A stretch of DNA of 64,000 nucleotides, taken from Nitrobacteraceae bacterium AZCC 2146. GTDB taxonomy: Bacteria > Pseudomonadota > Alphaproteobacteria > Rhizobiales > Xanthobacteraceae. Numbering within the stretch: position 1 is the stretch's first letter; each line of letters begins with the position of its first letter. Of the stretch, positions 33,210-42,658 are shown piece by piece. The translations under genes were made by a program, and so were the position numbers. The notes beneath the pieces were generated by a model. It worked only from the letters and a program-made list of their open reading frames with translations. It had not been told where the DNA came from and searched no databases. The stretch spans positions 434,001 through 498,000 of the forward strand of contig JBAGRP010000001.1 in NCBI GenBank assembly GCA_036924855.1, read 5' to 3'.

Positions 33210-34856
33210 ATGACGCACGATTCTTCCGCGACCCACGTGGCGCTCAATCAGTCGCCGCCGTTCGAGGATATCGATCTGTTCGCGTCGGATCGCCCGCTGG
33301 TGGAGGCGGTCGCCCTGAACGAGGCCTCGTCGGCCTATATCGAGCATTCGAATTTCGGCCAACTCTGGGGCTCGGCGGCCATGGCGGACCGAGGCCGGCG
33401 CGCCAACGAGAATCCGCCAAAACTGAAAATCTTCGATGCACGCGGCAACCGCCGCGACGAGGTCGAATTCCATCCGGCCTATCACGAGCTGATGGCGCAC
33501 AGCGTCGAGGCCGGCATCCATAATTCGACCTGGACCAAGCACGGCAAGCCGGCAGGCCGCGCGTCGGAAGTGATCCGTGCGGCAAAATTCTACATGGCGG
33601 CGCAGGTGGAGACCGGGCATCTGTGCCCGATCACCATGACCCGCGCTGCGGTGGCCGCATTGGCGTCGCAGCCGGACGTGCTGGCGCAGGTGATGCCGCT
33701 GATCGCCAGCCGCAGCTACGATCCCAGCTTTGCGCCATGGTCGACCAAGCGCGGCATGACGCTGGGCATGGGCATGACCGAGAAGCAGGGCGGCACCGAC
33801 GTGCGCAGCAACATCACCCGCGCCATCAGTGACGGCGACGCCTATCGCATCAGCGGCCACAAGTGGTTCATGTCAGCGCCGATGTGCGACGCCTTTCTGG
33901 TGCTGGCGCAGGCCGATGGCGGGTTGAGCTGTTTCTTCATGCCGCGGTTTCGTCCGGACGGCTCGGTCAACGCCATCGAATTCCAGCGGCTGAAGGACAA
34001 GCTCGGCAACCGCTCCAACGCATCCTCCGAAGTGGAATTCAACGACGCCTATGCGCTTCGCGTCGGCGATGAGGGCAAGGGCATCCGCACCATCATCCAG
34101 ATGGTGCAGCTGACGCGGCAGGATTGCGCCACGGCGTCGGCGGGGCTGATGCGCTCGGGGCTTGCGCACGCCTTGCATCACGCGCGGCATCGCAGTGTGT
34201 TCCAGAAGCATCTCGCCGACCAGCCGCTGATGCAGAGCGTGCTCGCCGACATGGCGCTGCATGTGGAAGCCTGCACTGCGCTGGTGATGCGGCTCTGCCA
34301 TTCGTTCGATCGCGCGCCGGAGGATGCCGCCGAAGCGGCCTGGATGCGGCTGCTGACCCCGGCGGTGAAATACTGGGTCTGCAAGACCGCGCCGGGATTC
34401 TTGTACGAGGCGATGGAGTGCATGGGCGGCAACGGCTATGTCGAGGAGGGCATTCTGGCGCGGCATTATCGCGAGGCGCCGGTCAATGCGATCTGGGAAG
34501 GTTCCGGCAATGTGATGTGCCTCGACGTGCTCCGCGCGCTGTCGCGCGAGGGCGATACGGCGATCGCGGTGTTGCAGGCTCTCGTCGATGACACCAGGGG
34601 ATTGCCCGGCGCGGCGGAAGCAGCCTCGTTCATCATCGGGACATTGCTGCGGCCCGACAGCGAACGCGTGGCGCGACAGGCGGTGGAAACGCTGGCGATG
34701 CTGGCCGCTGCGGCGGCGCTGAACCTGGTGCATCCTCCGCATGCCGAACTGTTCGCCAAGACCCGTCTCGATGGCGTGCGCGGCGCCATGTACGGCGCCG
34801 CAAATTTCACCGACGCGCAAAGCCGCGGCCTGCTCGAGCGGGCATTGCCGCAGTGA
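33210..34856 (+). CDS. aidB: AidB-like acyl-CoA dehydrogenase family protein
   Basis: 548 residues from ATG 33210. Long stretches agree with E. coli AidB: LCPITMTRAAVAAL, GMTLGMGMTEKQGGTDVRSN, GHKWFMSAPMCDAFLVLAQADGGLSCFFMPRF, RLKDKLGNRSNASSEVEF, and YREAPVNAIWEGSGNVMCLDVLRALSRE. AidB is a flavoprotein of the acyl-CoA dehydrogenase fold induced in the adaptive response to alkylation; it binds DNA and may shield it from alkylators. Ada, AlkA and AlkB are not in the window. The next gene, a CPBP protease, overlaps by 4 bp (GTGA). The family is clear; an AidB role rather than another acyl-CoA dehydrogenase role is likely. Confidence 0.88.
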   Translation: MTHDSSATHVALNQSPPFEDIDLFASDRPLVEAVALNEASSAYIEHSNFGQLWGSAAMADRGRRANENPPKLKIFDARGNRRDEVEFHPAYHELMAHSVEAGIHNSTWTKHGKPAGRASEVIRAAKFYMAAQVETGHLCPITMTRAAVAALASQPDVLAQVMPLIASRSYDPSFAPWSTKRGMTLGMGMTEKQGGTDVRSNITRAISDGDAYRISGHKWFMSAPMCDAFLVLAQADGGLSCFFMPRFRPDGSVNAIEFQRLKDKLGNRSNASSEVEFNDAYALRVGDEGKGIRTIIQMVQLTRQDCATASAGLMRSGLAHALHHARHRSVFQKHLADQPLMQSVLADMALHVEACTALVMRLCHSFDRAPEDAAEAAWMRLLTPAVKYWVCKTAPGFLYEAMECMGGNGYVEEGILARHYREAPVNAIWEGSGNVMCLDVLRALSREGDTAIAVLQALVDDTRGLPGAAEAASFIIGTLLRPDSERVARQAVETLAMLAAAAALNLVHPPHAELFAKTRLDGVRGAMYGAANFTDAQSRGLLERALPQ

Positions 34857-35638
34857 CATCGTTCGAAACACCCGCCATTCCTGTCGTGCCGGTTGAATCG
34901 CCGCCTACCAAAAAGCCGCCGCGCGTCTGGAAATTCATAGGCACCTGCCTGTGGGGCCTGTTCGCCTTTGCCGCGATGTTTGTGGGCCAACTGACGGTGG
35001 TCGCCTATTACCTGCTGGAGCGGAACGCGCCATTGGATGCGTCGTTGCTGACGACGACGCTGGGCAGCGGTACCACCATCGCGATGTCGGTCATCATGGG
35101 TCTGCCGGCGGTGTGTCTGGCGTTGTGGCTGGCGACGCGGCTGGCGCGGATGCCGTTCGCCGATTACCTCGCACTGCGCGGCACCTCGTGGAAGAACTTT
35201 GTGCTCGGCGCGGTCTGCCTGATCGTGCTGGTCACGGCCTGGGACCTGCTGTCGCGCGCACTGGGCCGCGACGCGTCGCCGGGCTTCATGCTGGAAGTCC
35301 TGAAATCGGCGTGGGCCGATGGCGCGCTGTGGCTCCTGGTGATCGCGTTCTGCGTGGGAGCGCCGATGACCGAGGAATTTTTCGCCCGCGGCTTTCTCTA
35401 TCGCGGCTGGTCGGAATCATTCCTGCGGCCGGTGGGCGCCATCGTGCTGTCGTCGGCGGTGTGGACCGCGATGCATCTGCAATATGACTGGTTCTTCTTC
35501 GGCGAGATATTTTCCATCGGCCTGCTGCTCGGCTATCTCCGCTATCGTAGCCATTCGACCTGGCTGACGGTGTTTGTGCACGGCCTCAACAATCTCGCCG
35601 CGACCGTACAGGCGATCTGGCTCATCAATCACTCCTAG
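34853..35638 (+). CDS. CPBP-family intramembrane glutamic endopeptidase
   Basis: 261 residues, starting at the GTG at 34853 that overlaps the aidB stop (GTGA). A Pro-rich cytoplasmic N-terminus is followed by six to eight transmembrane helices. The Abi/CAAX (CPBP) motifs are complete: MTEEFFARGFLYRG (E174, E175, R179), H208 in WTAMHLQ, and VHGLNN (H243, N247). The family includes Rce1 CAAX proteases and many bacterial members of unknown substrate, some in bacteriocin immunity. Translational coupling to an AidB-like protein is unusual and gives no obvious functional link. Confidence 0.9.
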   Translation: MTSFETPAIPVVPVESPPTKKPPRVWKFIGTCLWGLFAFAAMFVGQLTVVAYYLLERNAPLDASLLTTTLGSGTTIAMSVIMGLPAVCLALWLATRLARMPFADYLALRGTSWKNFVLGAVCLIVLVTAWDLLSRALGRDASPGFMLEVLKSAWADGALWLLVIAFCVGAPMTEEFFARGFLYRGWSESFLRPVGAIVLSSAVWTAMHLQYDWFFFGEIFSIGLLLGYLRYRSHSTWLTVFVHGLNNLAATVQAIWLINHS

Positions 35639-35643
35639 AGTTC

Positions 35644-35799
35644 GTCATTCCCCGACACGCCAATTGGCGTGTCTGAGGACGCGCCTCTTCACGCGGGCCC
35701 GGAATCCACACTCCTGGCGGTGGTTATGGATTCCGGGCTCGCTCGCAGCTATCGCTGCTCGCGCCCTCAGGCGCGCCAATTGGCGCGCCGGGGAATGAC
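35644..35799. repeat. Palindrome-ended intergenic repeat (family R3) with two internal palindromes
   Basis: GTCATTCCCCG at 35644-35654 is the reverse complement of CGGGGAATGAC at 35789-35799. Just inside each end is a perfect 20-bp palindrome (35654-35673 and 35770-35789), both centred on CGCCAATTGGCG, and a GGAATCCA / TGGATTCC pair lies further in. The element fills the space between the convergent CPBP and AEC genes. It looks like a mobile non-coding repeat with possible terminator activity. Confidence 0.75.
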
Positions 35800-35810
35800 A
35801 ATTGGTTGTT

Positions 35811-36737
35811 CTACGCCACCAGCGCGATGAACACCGGCATGGTCAGCACCGCGAGCGTGGTCTGCAGCGTCAGGATCTGCGCTAGCAGCGGCGCGTCGCC
35901 GCCCATCTGGCGGGCCAGGATGTAGCCGTTCGAGGCCGATGGCACCGAGGCGCAGCAAGCGACCACCGCGAGGCTGGCGCCGGACAGGTCGAACGCCATG
36001 CCGAGCGCGATCGCGATCACCGGCATGATCGCGAGCTTGAGCACGACGGTAAGCGTCGCCGCGGCACCCGGTCGGCGCAGGCCTTCGAGCTGCAGCCCGG
36101 CGCCGACCACCAGCAGGCCCATCGCCAGTGAGCAGCGGCCAAGCGCATCGGCGAATTCATGCAGCGGTTTTACCACGGGCACCCCGAGCAGGTTGATGCC
36201 GAGGCCGATGACGCAGGCCCAGATCAGCGGGCTTTTGGCAATGGTCAGCAGCAGCGTCGGCCATGACAGTCGCTGCGGCGCGGCGTAATGCGCCAGCACC
36301 GCGACGGCCAGGATGTTGAGCAGCGGGATCATCGCCACCATCGCGACCGACGCCAGCGTGATGCCGAGATCGCCCCACAGATTGCCGGCCACCGACAGCG
36401 CCACAAAGGTCTGCCAGCGCGTCGCGCCCTGAAACACCGAGGTGAAGGCCGGGCCGTCGATGCCGAGTATGCGCACCAGCAGCGGCCGCAGCGCCATGCA
36501 CAGCGCCGACATCACGAGCACCGCGAGCAGCAGCGCGCCGCCGACGCCGGCGATCGGCACCGACGCCAGATTGGCGCGCGACAGCGTGTCGATCAGCAGC
36601 GCCGGAAACAGCACGTAATAGATGAGGTGTTCGAGCCCGATCCAGACCACGTCCTGCTTCAGCAGCACGCGGCGCAGCACGAAGCCGAGCACGATCAGCA
36701 GGAACACCGGGACGAGGGCGCCGAACACCGTCAGCAT
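35811..36737 (-). CDS. AEC (auxin efflux carrier) family transporter
   Basis: 308 residues, about ten transmembrane segments in two five-helix bundles (MLTVFGALVPVFLLIVLGFVLRR at the start, LTLQTTLAVLTMPVFIALVA at the end). The family includes malonate and other carboxylate permeases as well as plant PIN proteins; the substrate here is unknown. It starts 2 bp after the ruvX stop on the same strand, so the two are probably co-transcribed. Confidence 0.9.
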   Translation of the reverse strand: MLTVFGALVPVFLLIVLGFVLRRVLLKQDVVWIGLEHLIYYVLFPALLIDTLSRANLASVPIAGVGGALLLAVLVMSALCMALRPLLVRILGIDGPAFTSVFQGATRWQTFVALSVAGNLWGDLGITLASVAMVAMIPLLNILAVAVLAHYAAPQRLSWPTLLLTIAKSPLIWACVIGLGINLLGVPVVKPLHEFADALGRCSLAMGLLVVGAGLQLEGLRRPGAAATLTVVLKLAIMPVIAIALGMAFDLSGASLAVVACCASVPSASNGYILARQMGGDAPLLAQILTLQTTLAVLTMPVFIALVA

Positions 36738-36739
36738 GG

Positions 36740-37231
36740 TCAGCGGATATCCGGCGAACGAAGCAGGGCGGTGAGCCGGTCAAGCGCGCCCTGCAGGATG
36801 AAGATCGCGGCGTGCTCGTCGATGATCTTGGCGCGCTTGGCGCGGCTGACGTCGTTGGCGATCAATTCGCGCTCCACCGCCGAGGTCGACAGCCGTTCGT
36901 CCCAGAACCCGATCGGCAGCTCGGTGAGCTTTGAGAAATTGCGGGCGAAGGCGCGGGTCGATTGCGCCCGTGGACCTTCGCTGCCGTCCATGTTGATGGG
37001 CAGGCCGAGCACGAAGCCGCAGATGCTGCGCTCGTTTGCCAGCTTGATCAGCCGCGCTGCATCGGCCTTGAAGGCAGTGCGCTCGATGGTCTCGACGCCG
37101 GTGGCGAGGCGGCGGTCGGGATCGGACACAGCGACGCCGATGGTCTTGGTGCCGAGATCGAGACCGATCAGCGCGCCGCGGGAAGGCCAATGCGTGGCGG
37201 CCTCGATCAATGTGAGGATCAGTGCAGTCAT
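36740..37231 (-). CDS. ruvX: Putative pre-16S rRNA nuclease / Holliday junction resolvase-like RuvX (YqgF)
   Basis: 163 residues from MTALILTLIEAATHWPSRGA; an in-frame ATG 48 bases upstream is less likely. The RNase H-like YqgF fold shows LIGLDLGTKTIGVAVSD (first catalytic Asp), VLGLPINMDGSEGPRAQSTRAFA, and ERLSTSAVERELI and IIDEHAAIFILQG, the last with the conserved D-x-x-A-A. YqgF matures the 5' end of 16S rRNA in E. coli; the resolvase role is less secure. It is upstream of an AEC transporter on the same strand. Confidence 0.92.
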   Translation of the reverse strand: MTALILTLIEAATHWPSRGALIGLDLGTKTIGVAVSDPDRRLATGVETIERTAFKADAARLIKLANERSICGFVLGLPINMDGSEGPRAQSTRAFARNFSKLTELPIGFWDERLSTSAVERELIANDVSRAKRAKIIDEHAAIFILQGALDRLTALLRSPDIR

Positions 37232-37364
37232 CGCCCCGCTTAACACGCTCCGTAGCGCGGCGAAAATGCCGCGTTGCAATTATCCCGCGTGGCCGTCGGT
37301 TGCCGCACCATTTGCCCGACTGGTAAGGATCGCACGTCCGCACCCACCAGCCCCGAGCTCACCC

Positions 37365-37589
37365 ATGGACGCCCTCAGCTTGTTCGGATTGTTCGCGGTC
37401 AGCGCGATGCTGGTCTGTTACGCCTTGGAAAGCCGCAGTGCGTGGTACGTGCTGGCCTTCGCCGGGGCCTGCGGGCTGGGATCGTTGTATGGATTCCTGC
37501 AGGGTGCCTGGCCGTTCGGGCTGGTAGAGGCGATCTGGGCCGGGGTCGCGCTGCGCAAGTGGCTGCTGATCCCCCGCGCCAACGCATAG
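37365..37589 (+). CDS. Small hypothetical membrane protein
   Basis: 74 residues from the ATG at 37365. Two or three hydrophobic helices (LFGLFAVSAMLVCYALE, WYVLAFAGACGLGSLYGF, GLVEAIWAGVALRKWLL) with almost no loops. It seems to be a conserved type in Bradyrhizobium-like genomes, with no function known to me. It is divergent from ruvX and 83 bp upstream of the nitronate monooxygenase gene. Confidence 0.7.
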   Translation: MDALSLFGLFAVSAMLVCYALESRSAWYVLAFAGACGLGSLYGFLQGAWPFGLVEAIWAGVALRKWLLIPRANA

Positions 37590-37672
37590 CTCGCCGATAG
37601 GGCGCTGTGCTAGAATGTCGCCGGCCCGGCAACGATGCGCGCGCCGATCCCCCATCATTGAATGAGCGTACT

Positions 37673-38749
37673 ATGTGGCCTGACCGCCGACTGATCGACC
37701 TGTTCAAAACCGAGTTTCCCATCGTGCAGGCGCCGATGGCCGGTGCGCATGACGCGGATCTGGTGATCGCGGCCGCGCAGGGCGGGGCGCTGGGCTCGCT
37801 GCCCTGTGCGATGCTGTCGGCGGAAAAGGCGCGCGAGCAGGTCAACATTTTCCGGCAACGGGTGTCGGCGCCGATCAATCTCAATTTCTTCTGCCACACC
37901 GCTGTCGATGCCGATATCAAGCGCGAGGCCGGCTGGAAGAAGCGGCTTTCGTCCTATTACAGCGAGTTTGGGCTCGATCCCGCAGCTCCCATCAACGCCG
38001 CCAACCGCGCGCCATTCGACGAGGCGATGTGCGCGCTGGTGGAAGAGCTGAAGCCGGAAGTGGTCAGCTTCCATTTCGGCCTGCCGGCACCGGCGCTGCT
38101 CAAGCGCGTCAAGGCGGCCGGCTGCATCGTGGTCTCCTCGGCGACCATCGTGCGCGAGGCGGTCTGGCTCGAGCAGAACGGCGCCGACGTGATCATCGCG
38201 CAGGGCGCCGACGCCGGCGGCCATCGCGGCATGTTTTTGACCGACAACCTCACGACACAGCCCGGCACGATGTCGCTGCTGCCGCAGGTGGTGGATGCGG
38301 TAAAGGTGCCGGTGATCGCCGCGGGCGGTATCGCCGACGGCCGCGGCATCGCCGCCGCGTTCGCGCTTGGGGCGGCGGGGGTACAGATCGGCACGGCTTT
38401 TCTGCGCTGCCCGGAGAGCACGATCGGCGCCGCCCATCGCGCGGCGCTGGCCGAATCGGCTGACGATTCCACCGTCATCACTAATGTGATGACCGGCCGT
38501 CCGGCCCGCGGTGTCATCAACCGGGTGATGCGCGAGGTTGGGCCGGTGTCGCCGGACGCCCCGGCTTTCCCGCATGCTACCACCGCGCTGGGTCCCCTGA
38601 AAGCCGCCGCCGAGAAGCTCGGCAAGGTCGATTTCAGCAACCTCTGGGCCGGGCAGGCGGTACATATGGGTGGCTCGCAGCCTGCGGCGGAATTGACCCG
38701 GGCGCTGGCTGCCGCCGCCTTGGCACGAATGGGCCAGCTTGCCGGCTGA
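37673..38749 (+). CDS. NAD(P)H-dependent flavin oxidoreductase / nitronate monooxygenase
   Basis: 358 residues from MWPDRRLIDLFKTEFPIVQAPMAGAHDADLVIAAAQGGALGSLP. The FMN-binding TIM barrel of the 2-nitropropane dioxygenase family is shown by GADVIIAQGADAGGHRG, VPVIAAGGIADGRGIAAAFALGAAGVQIGTAFL and the closing WAGQAV. Such enzymes oxidise nitronates such as propionate-3-nitronate. The His that distinguishes class I members lies in the AGGHRG loop. It is separated by 79 bp from gatC and is not obviously linked to it. Confidence 0.9.
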   Translation: MWPDRRLIDLFKTEFPIVQAPMAGAHDADLVIAAAQGGALGSLPCAMLSAEKAREQVNIFRQRVSAPINLNFFCHTAVDADIKREAGWKKRLSSYYSEFGLDPAAPINAANRAPFDEAMCALVEELKPEVVSFHFGLPAPALLKRVKAAGCIVVSSATIVREAVWLEQNGADVIIAQGADAGGHRGMFLTDNLTTQPGTMSLLPQVVDAVKVPVIAAGGIADGRGIAAAFALGAAGVQIGTAFLRCPESTIGAAHRAALAESADDSTVITNVMTGRPARGVINRVMREVGPVSPDAPAFPHATTALGPLKAAAEKLGKVDFSNLWAGQAVHMGGSQPAAELTRALAAAALARMGQLAG

Positions 38750-38828
38750 GACGGCTATTCGGGCGCGGTTGCGGCGCGAAACCTCCGTCTGCTATACGGC
38801 GGGCTGAATTCGTCCCGAGGCTTCTTAT

Positions 38829-39116
38829 ATGTCCGTCGATGCCGCCACCGTTCGCCGTATCGCGCATCTCGCGCGGATCGCGGTCACTGACGCCGAGGTT
38901 CCCCATCTGCAGGGCGAGCTCAACGCGATGCTGGCCTTTGTCGAGCAGCTGCAGGAAGTGAATGTCGACGGCGTCGAGCCGATGACCTCGGTGATGCCGA
39001 TGGAAATGAAGAAGCGCCCCGACGTGGTTAATGACGGCGAGATCGTCGATGCGGTGACGGCGAACGCGCCGGAAGCCGAGGACCATTTCTTCCTGGTCCC
39101 CAAAGTTGTCGAATAA
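38829..39116 (+). CDS. gatC: Asp-tRNA(Asn)/Glu-tRNA(Gln) amidotransferase subunit C
   Basis: 95 residues, the full-length Gat[61 protein letters not shown] and [17 protein letters not shown]. It wraps between GatA and GatB and stabilises the complex. gatA follows after one small ORF and gatB is 3.5 kb downstream, so the complex is complete in this region. Confidence 0.96.
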   Translation: MSVDAATVRRIAHLARIAVTDAEVPHLQGELNAMLAFVEQLQEVNVDGVEPMTSVMPMEMKKRPDVVNDGEIVDAVTANAPEAEDHFFLVPKVVE

Positions 39117-39149
39117 TTTGGTCGTCGAATAACGAGACGGGAACAGCGC

Positions 39150-39368
39150 ATGTGCATGCTTTGCGACGATGAAAAGTCCTATCAGTTCTATATGGACTAC
39201 CTCGACGCCATGGAGCGGCAGGGCAAGATCGTCGATGTCGACAAGGCATTGGACGCCGTGCTCGACCAGCTGCAGGCCGCCGATCTGGCATCCGAAAAAC
39301 TCCGCCGCGACGCGCCGGAAAACGACAAGACCCTCTCTCCGTTCTTCTGCAGCCCGGTCAATAAATAG
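39150..39368 (+). CDS. Hypothetical small protein between gatC and gatA
   Basis: 72 residues, MCMLCDDEKSYQFYMDYLDA and then a charged helical stretch ending FFCSPVNK. C2 and C5 form a CxxC at the extreme N-terminus and a third Cys is four residues... from PVNK, near the end. Its stop (TAG 39366-39368) is immediately followed by the gatA ATG, so it is almost certainly co-translated with gatA. I know of no function; the context suggests a role near tRNA amidation, or simply an inserted operon member. Confidence 0.7.
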   Translation: MCMLCDDEKSYQFYMDYLDAMERQGKIVDVDKALDAVLDQLQAADLASEKLRRDAPENDKTLSPFFCSPVNK

Positions 39369-40847
<1,479 letters not shown>

Positions 40848-41184
40848 GCGATCGCCGCGCTGATCCATCTGGAAGCCCGGTCCGCTTGTGAAATTCAATG
40901 CGGAGCGCATTCGCGGGCAGGGCAACTGGTTCACGCTGGTATTCGACGCCGCGCCCGGCACGCAACCGAACCAGGCCGTTGCCACGTCAGGTCACCTTCC
41001 GGTCTTAGCCATTCAATAACCATGTTCCGGGCGCGGGTGCGTGTTTCCTGCCGCTTTGCATCAAATTGCAACGGTTTGCATTAGGATGTGTTTCAGCTTT
41101 CCGAACGCACGGGTGTCGCGGGTTTCGTTATTCCGGCAAGCCGGCGGTGATGTTTCGACGGAAGGCGCGAGAGCGGTCGGTTTG
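40848..41184. other. 337-bp gap between gatA and the patatin gene
   Basis: No secure gene. A 43-codon frame with a GTG start (40888-41019, MKFNAERIRGQGNWFTLVFD...) has reasonable codon usage but I recognise no family and see no ribosome-binding site, so it is not called. TTGCATCAAATTGCAA and TTTGCATTAGGATG near 41055-41090 may be part of the patatin promoter. Confidence 0.4.
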
Positions 41185-42573
41185 ATGAGCAGGTTGTGGT
41201 CACTCGGTGCCGTCGTCACGACCGCCGCTTTGTTGCTGGGCTGTGCCTCGGTGCACAACATTCCCCTCAACGTGCCGCTCGGCAGCCAGGGTGTCGTCGA
41301 TAATCTTACCATCGGCTTCCAGGATCCCGCAGCGCTCGACGATCTCCTCATCGGGTTGTCGTTTTCCGGCGGCGGTACCCGCGCGGCGGCGTTCTCGTTC
41401 GGCGTTCTCGAGGAGATGGGCCAGACAAGGATGCGCGGCGCGTCCGACACCATGCTCGAACGCATCGATTTTCTGACAGGCGTCTCCGGCGGTTCGGTCA
41501 CCGCTGCCTATTTCGGCCTGAAGAAACGCGCCGCGCTGGCGGATTTCCGCGAGCGGTTTCTGCTGAGGAATGCCGAGGAGGGGCTCACGACGACCTTGTC
41601 GCTGGGCACCATTGGCCGCGCCTTCTCCGGCGGCATCAACGACTCCACCGCCTTCACCAAATGGCTCGATGCCAACCTGTTCGACAACGTGACCTTCGGC
41701 CAGTTCCGCGATGTCGGCTCGCCGCGGGTCTGGATCAACGCTTCTGACATCTACAACCACGTTCCGTTCGTGTTCGATGCCACCGCCTTCACCGCGATCT
41801 GCAGCGATCTCAGCAAATATCCGCTGTCGAGCGCGGTGGCGGCGTCGGCCGCGGTGCCGATCGCCTTTGCGCCGGCTGTGGTGCAAGCGTTTCCCGGCAC
41901 CTGCAAGGACCCGCTGCCGCCCTGGATTGCGAAGGCGGCGGCAAATCGCAATGCCCCGCCGATGCTGAGTTCCTACGCCAAGGCGATCATGCGCTATCGT
42001 GAGGGCGCGGTGCCCTACATCAAGCTGGTGGATGGCGGCCTGGTCGATAATTACGGCATCTCCGGCCTGACCATCGCGCGGGAATCGTCCGACACCGCCT
42101 ATGGGCCGATGACGCCGCAGCAAGCCGTCAGGCTGCGTCGCGCCATGTTCCTGGTCGTGGATTCCAAGGCCGGCCTCTCCGGCGATTGGATCAATACCGT
42201 GGAAGGGCCGAGCGGCGTCGAAATGCTTAAGGCCGCGGTGGACACTACCATCGACGCCAGCGTCGGCTCCAGCTACTCCGCCTTCGACCGCACCACGAAG
42301 GACTGGCAGAGTTCGCTGGTCAAATGGCGCTGCGGCCTGTCGGAGGCCGAGCGCGCCCGCTACGGCGCGCGACCCGGCTGGCGATGCAATGATCTGCAGT
42401 TCTTTGTCGGTCGGCTCGGCTTCGATCAGCTCGATCCGCAACGGGCCGCCGTGCTGGAAGCCGTCCCGACCCGATTCCAGCTGCCGCAGCAGCAGGTCGA
42501 CGACGTGATCGCCGCCGGCCGCGACACGCTGCGCGCCAGCACGGTGTTCCGGGCGTTTGCCGCGGGGCTGTGA
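41185..42573 (+). CDS. Patatin-like phospholipase, lipoprotein-anchored
   Basis: 462 residues from the ATG at 41185, chosen because a lipoprotein signal follows (MSRLWSLGAVVTTAALLLGC, lipobox LLGC with C20). The patatin motifs are complete: oxyanion loop SGGGTRAAAFSFG (61-73), nucleophile elbow GVSGG (S101) and DGGLVDNYG with catalytic D283. It is a Ser-Asp dyad lipid acyl hydrolase facing the periplasm or outer membrane. A serine-rich inserted region and the absence of an outer-membrane barrel distinguish it from PlpD-type proteins. It is monocistronic, between gatA and gatB. Confidence 0.9.
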   Translation: MSRLWSLGAVVTTAALLLGCASVHNIPLNVPLGSQGVVDNLTIGFQDPAALDDLLIGLSFSGGGTRAAAFSFGVLEEMGQTRMRGASDTMLERIDFLTGVSGGSVTAAYFGLKKRAALADFRERFLLRNAEEGLTTTLSLGTIGRAFSGGINDSTAFTKWLDANLFDNVTFGQFRDVGSPRVWINASDIYNHVPFVFDATAFTAICSDLSKYPLSSAVAASAAVPIAFAPAVVQAFPGTCKDPLPPWIAKAAANRNAPPMLSSYAKAIMRYREGAVPYIKLVDGGLVDNYGISGLTIARESSDTAYGPMTPQQAVRLRRAMFLVVDSKAGLSGDWINTVEGPSGVEMLKAAVDTTIDASVGSSYSAFDRTTKDWQSSLVKWRCGLSEAERARYGARPGWRCNDLQFFVGRLGFDQLDPQRAAVLEAVPTRFQLPQQQVDDVIAAGRDTLRASTVFRAFAAGL

Positions 42574-42658
42574 AGCGAGGCCCTCAATGCTGTGTGACCG
42601 GCGCCGGAAAATGCCGCGGGGGGTTTTCCCGCGTCCGCCATCAGGGTAAAAGCCGCCC

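Noticed and set aside
40888..41019. 43-codon GTG-started frame between gatA and the patatin gene
   Set aside because: No ribosome-binding site and no family recognised; not enough to call a gene.
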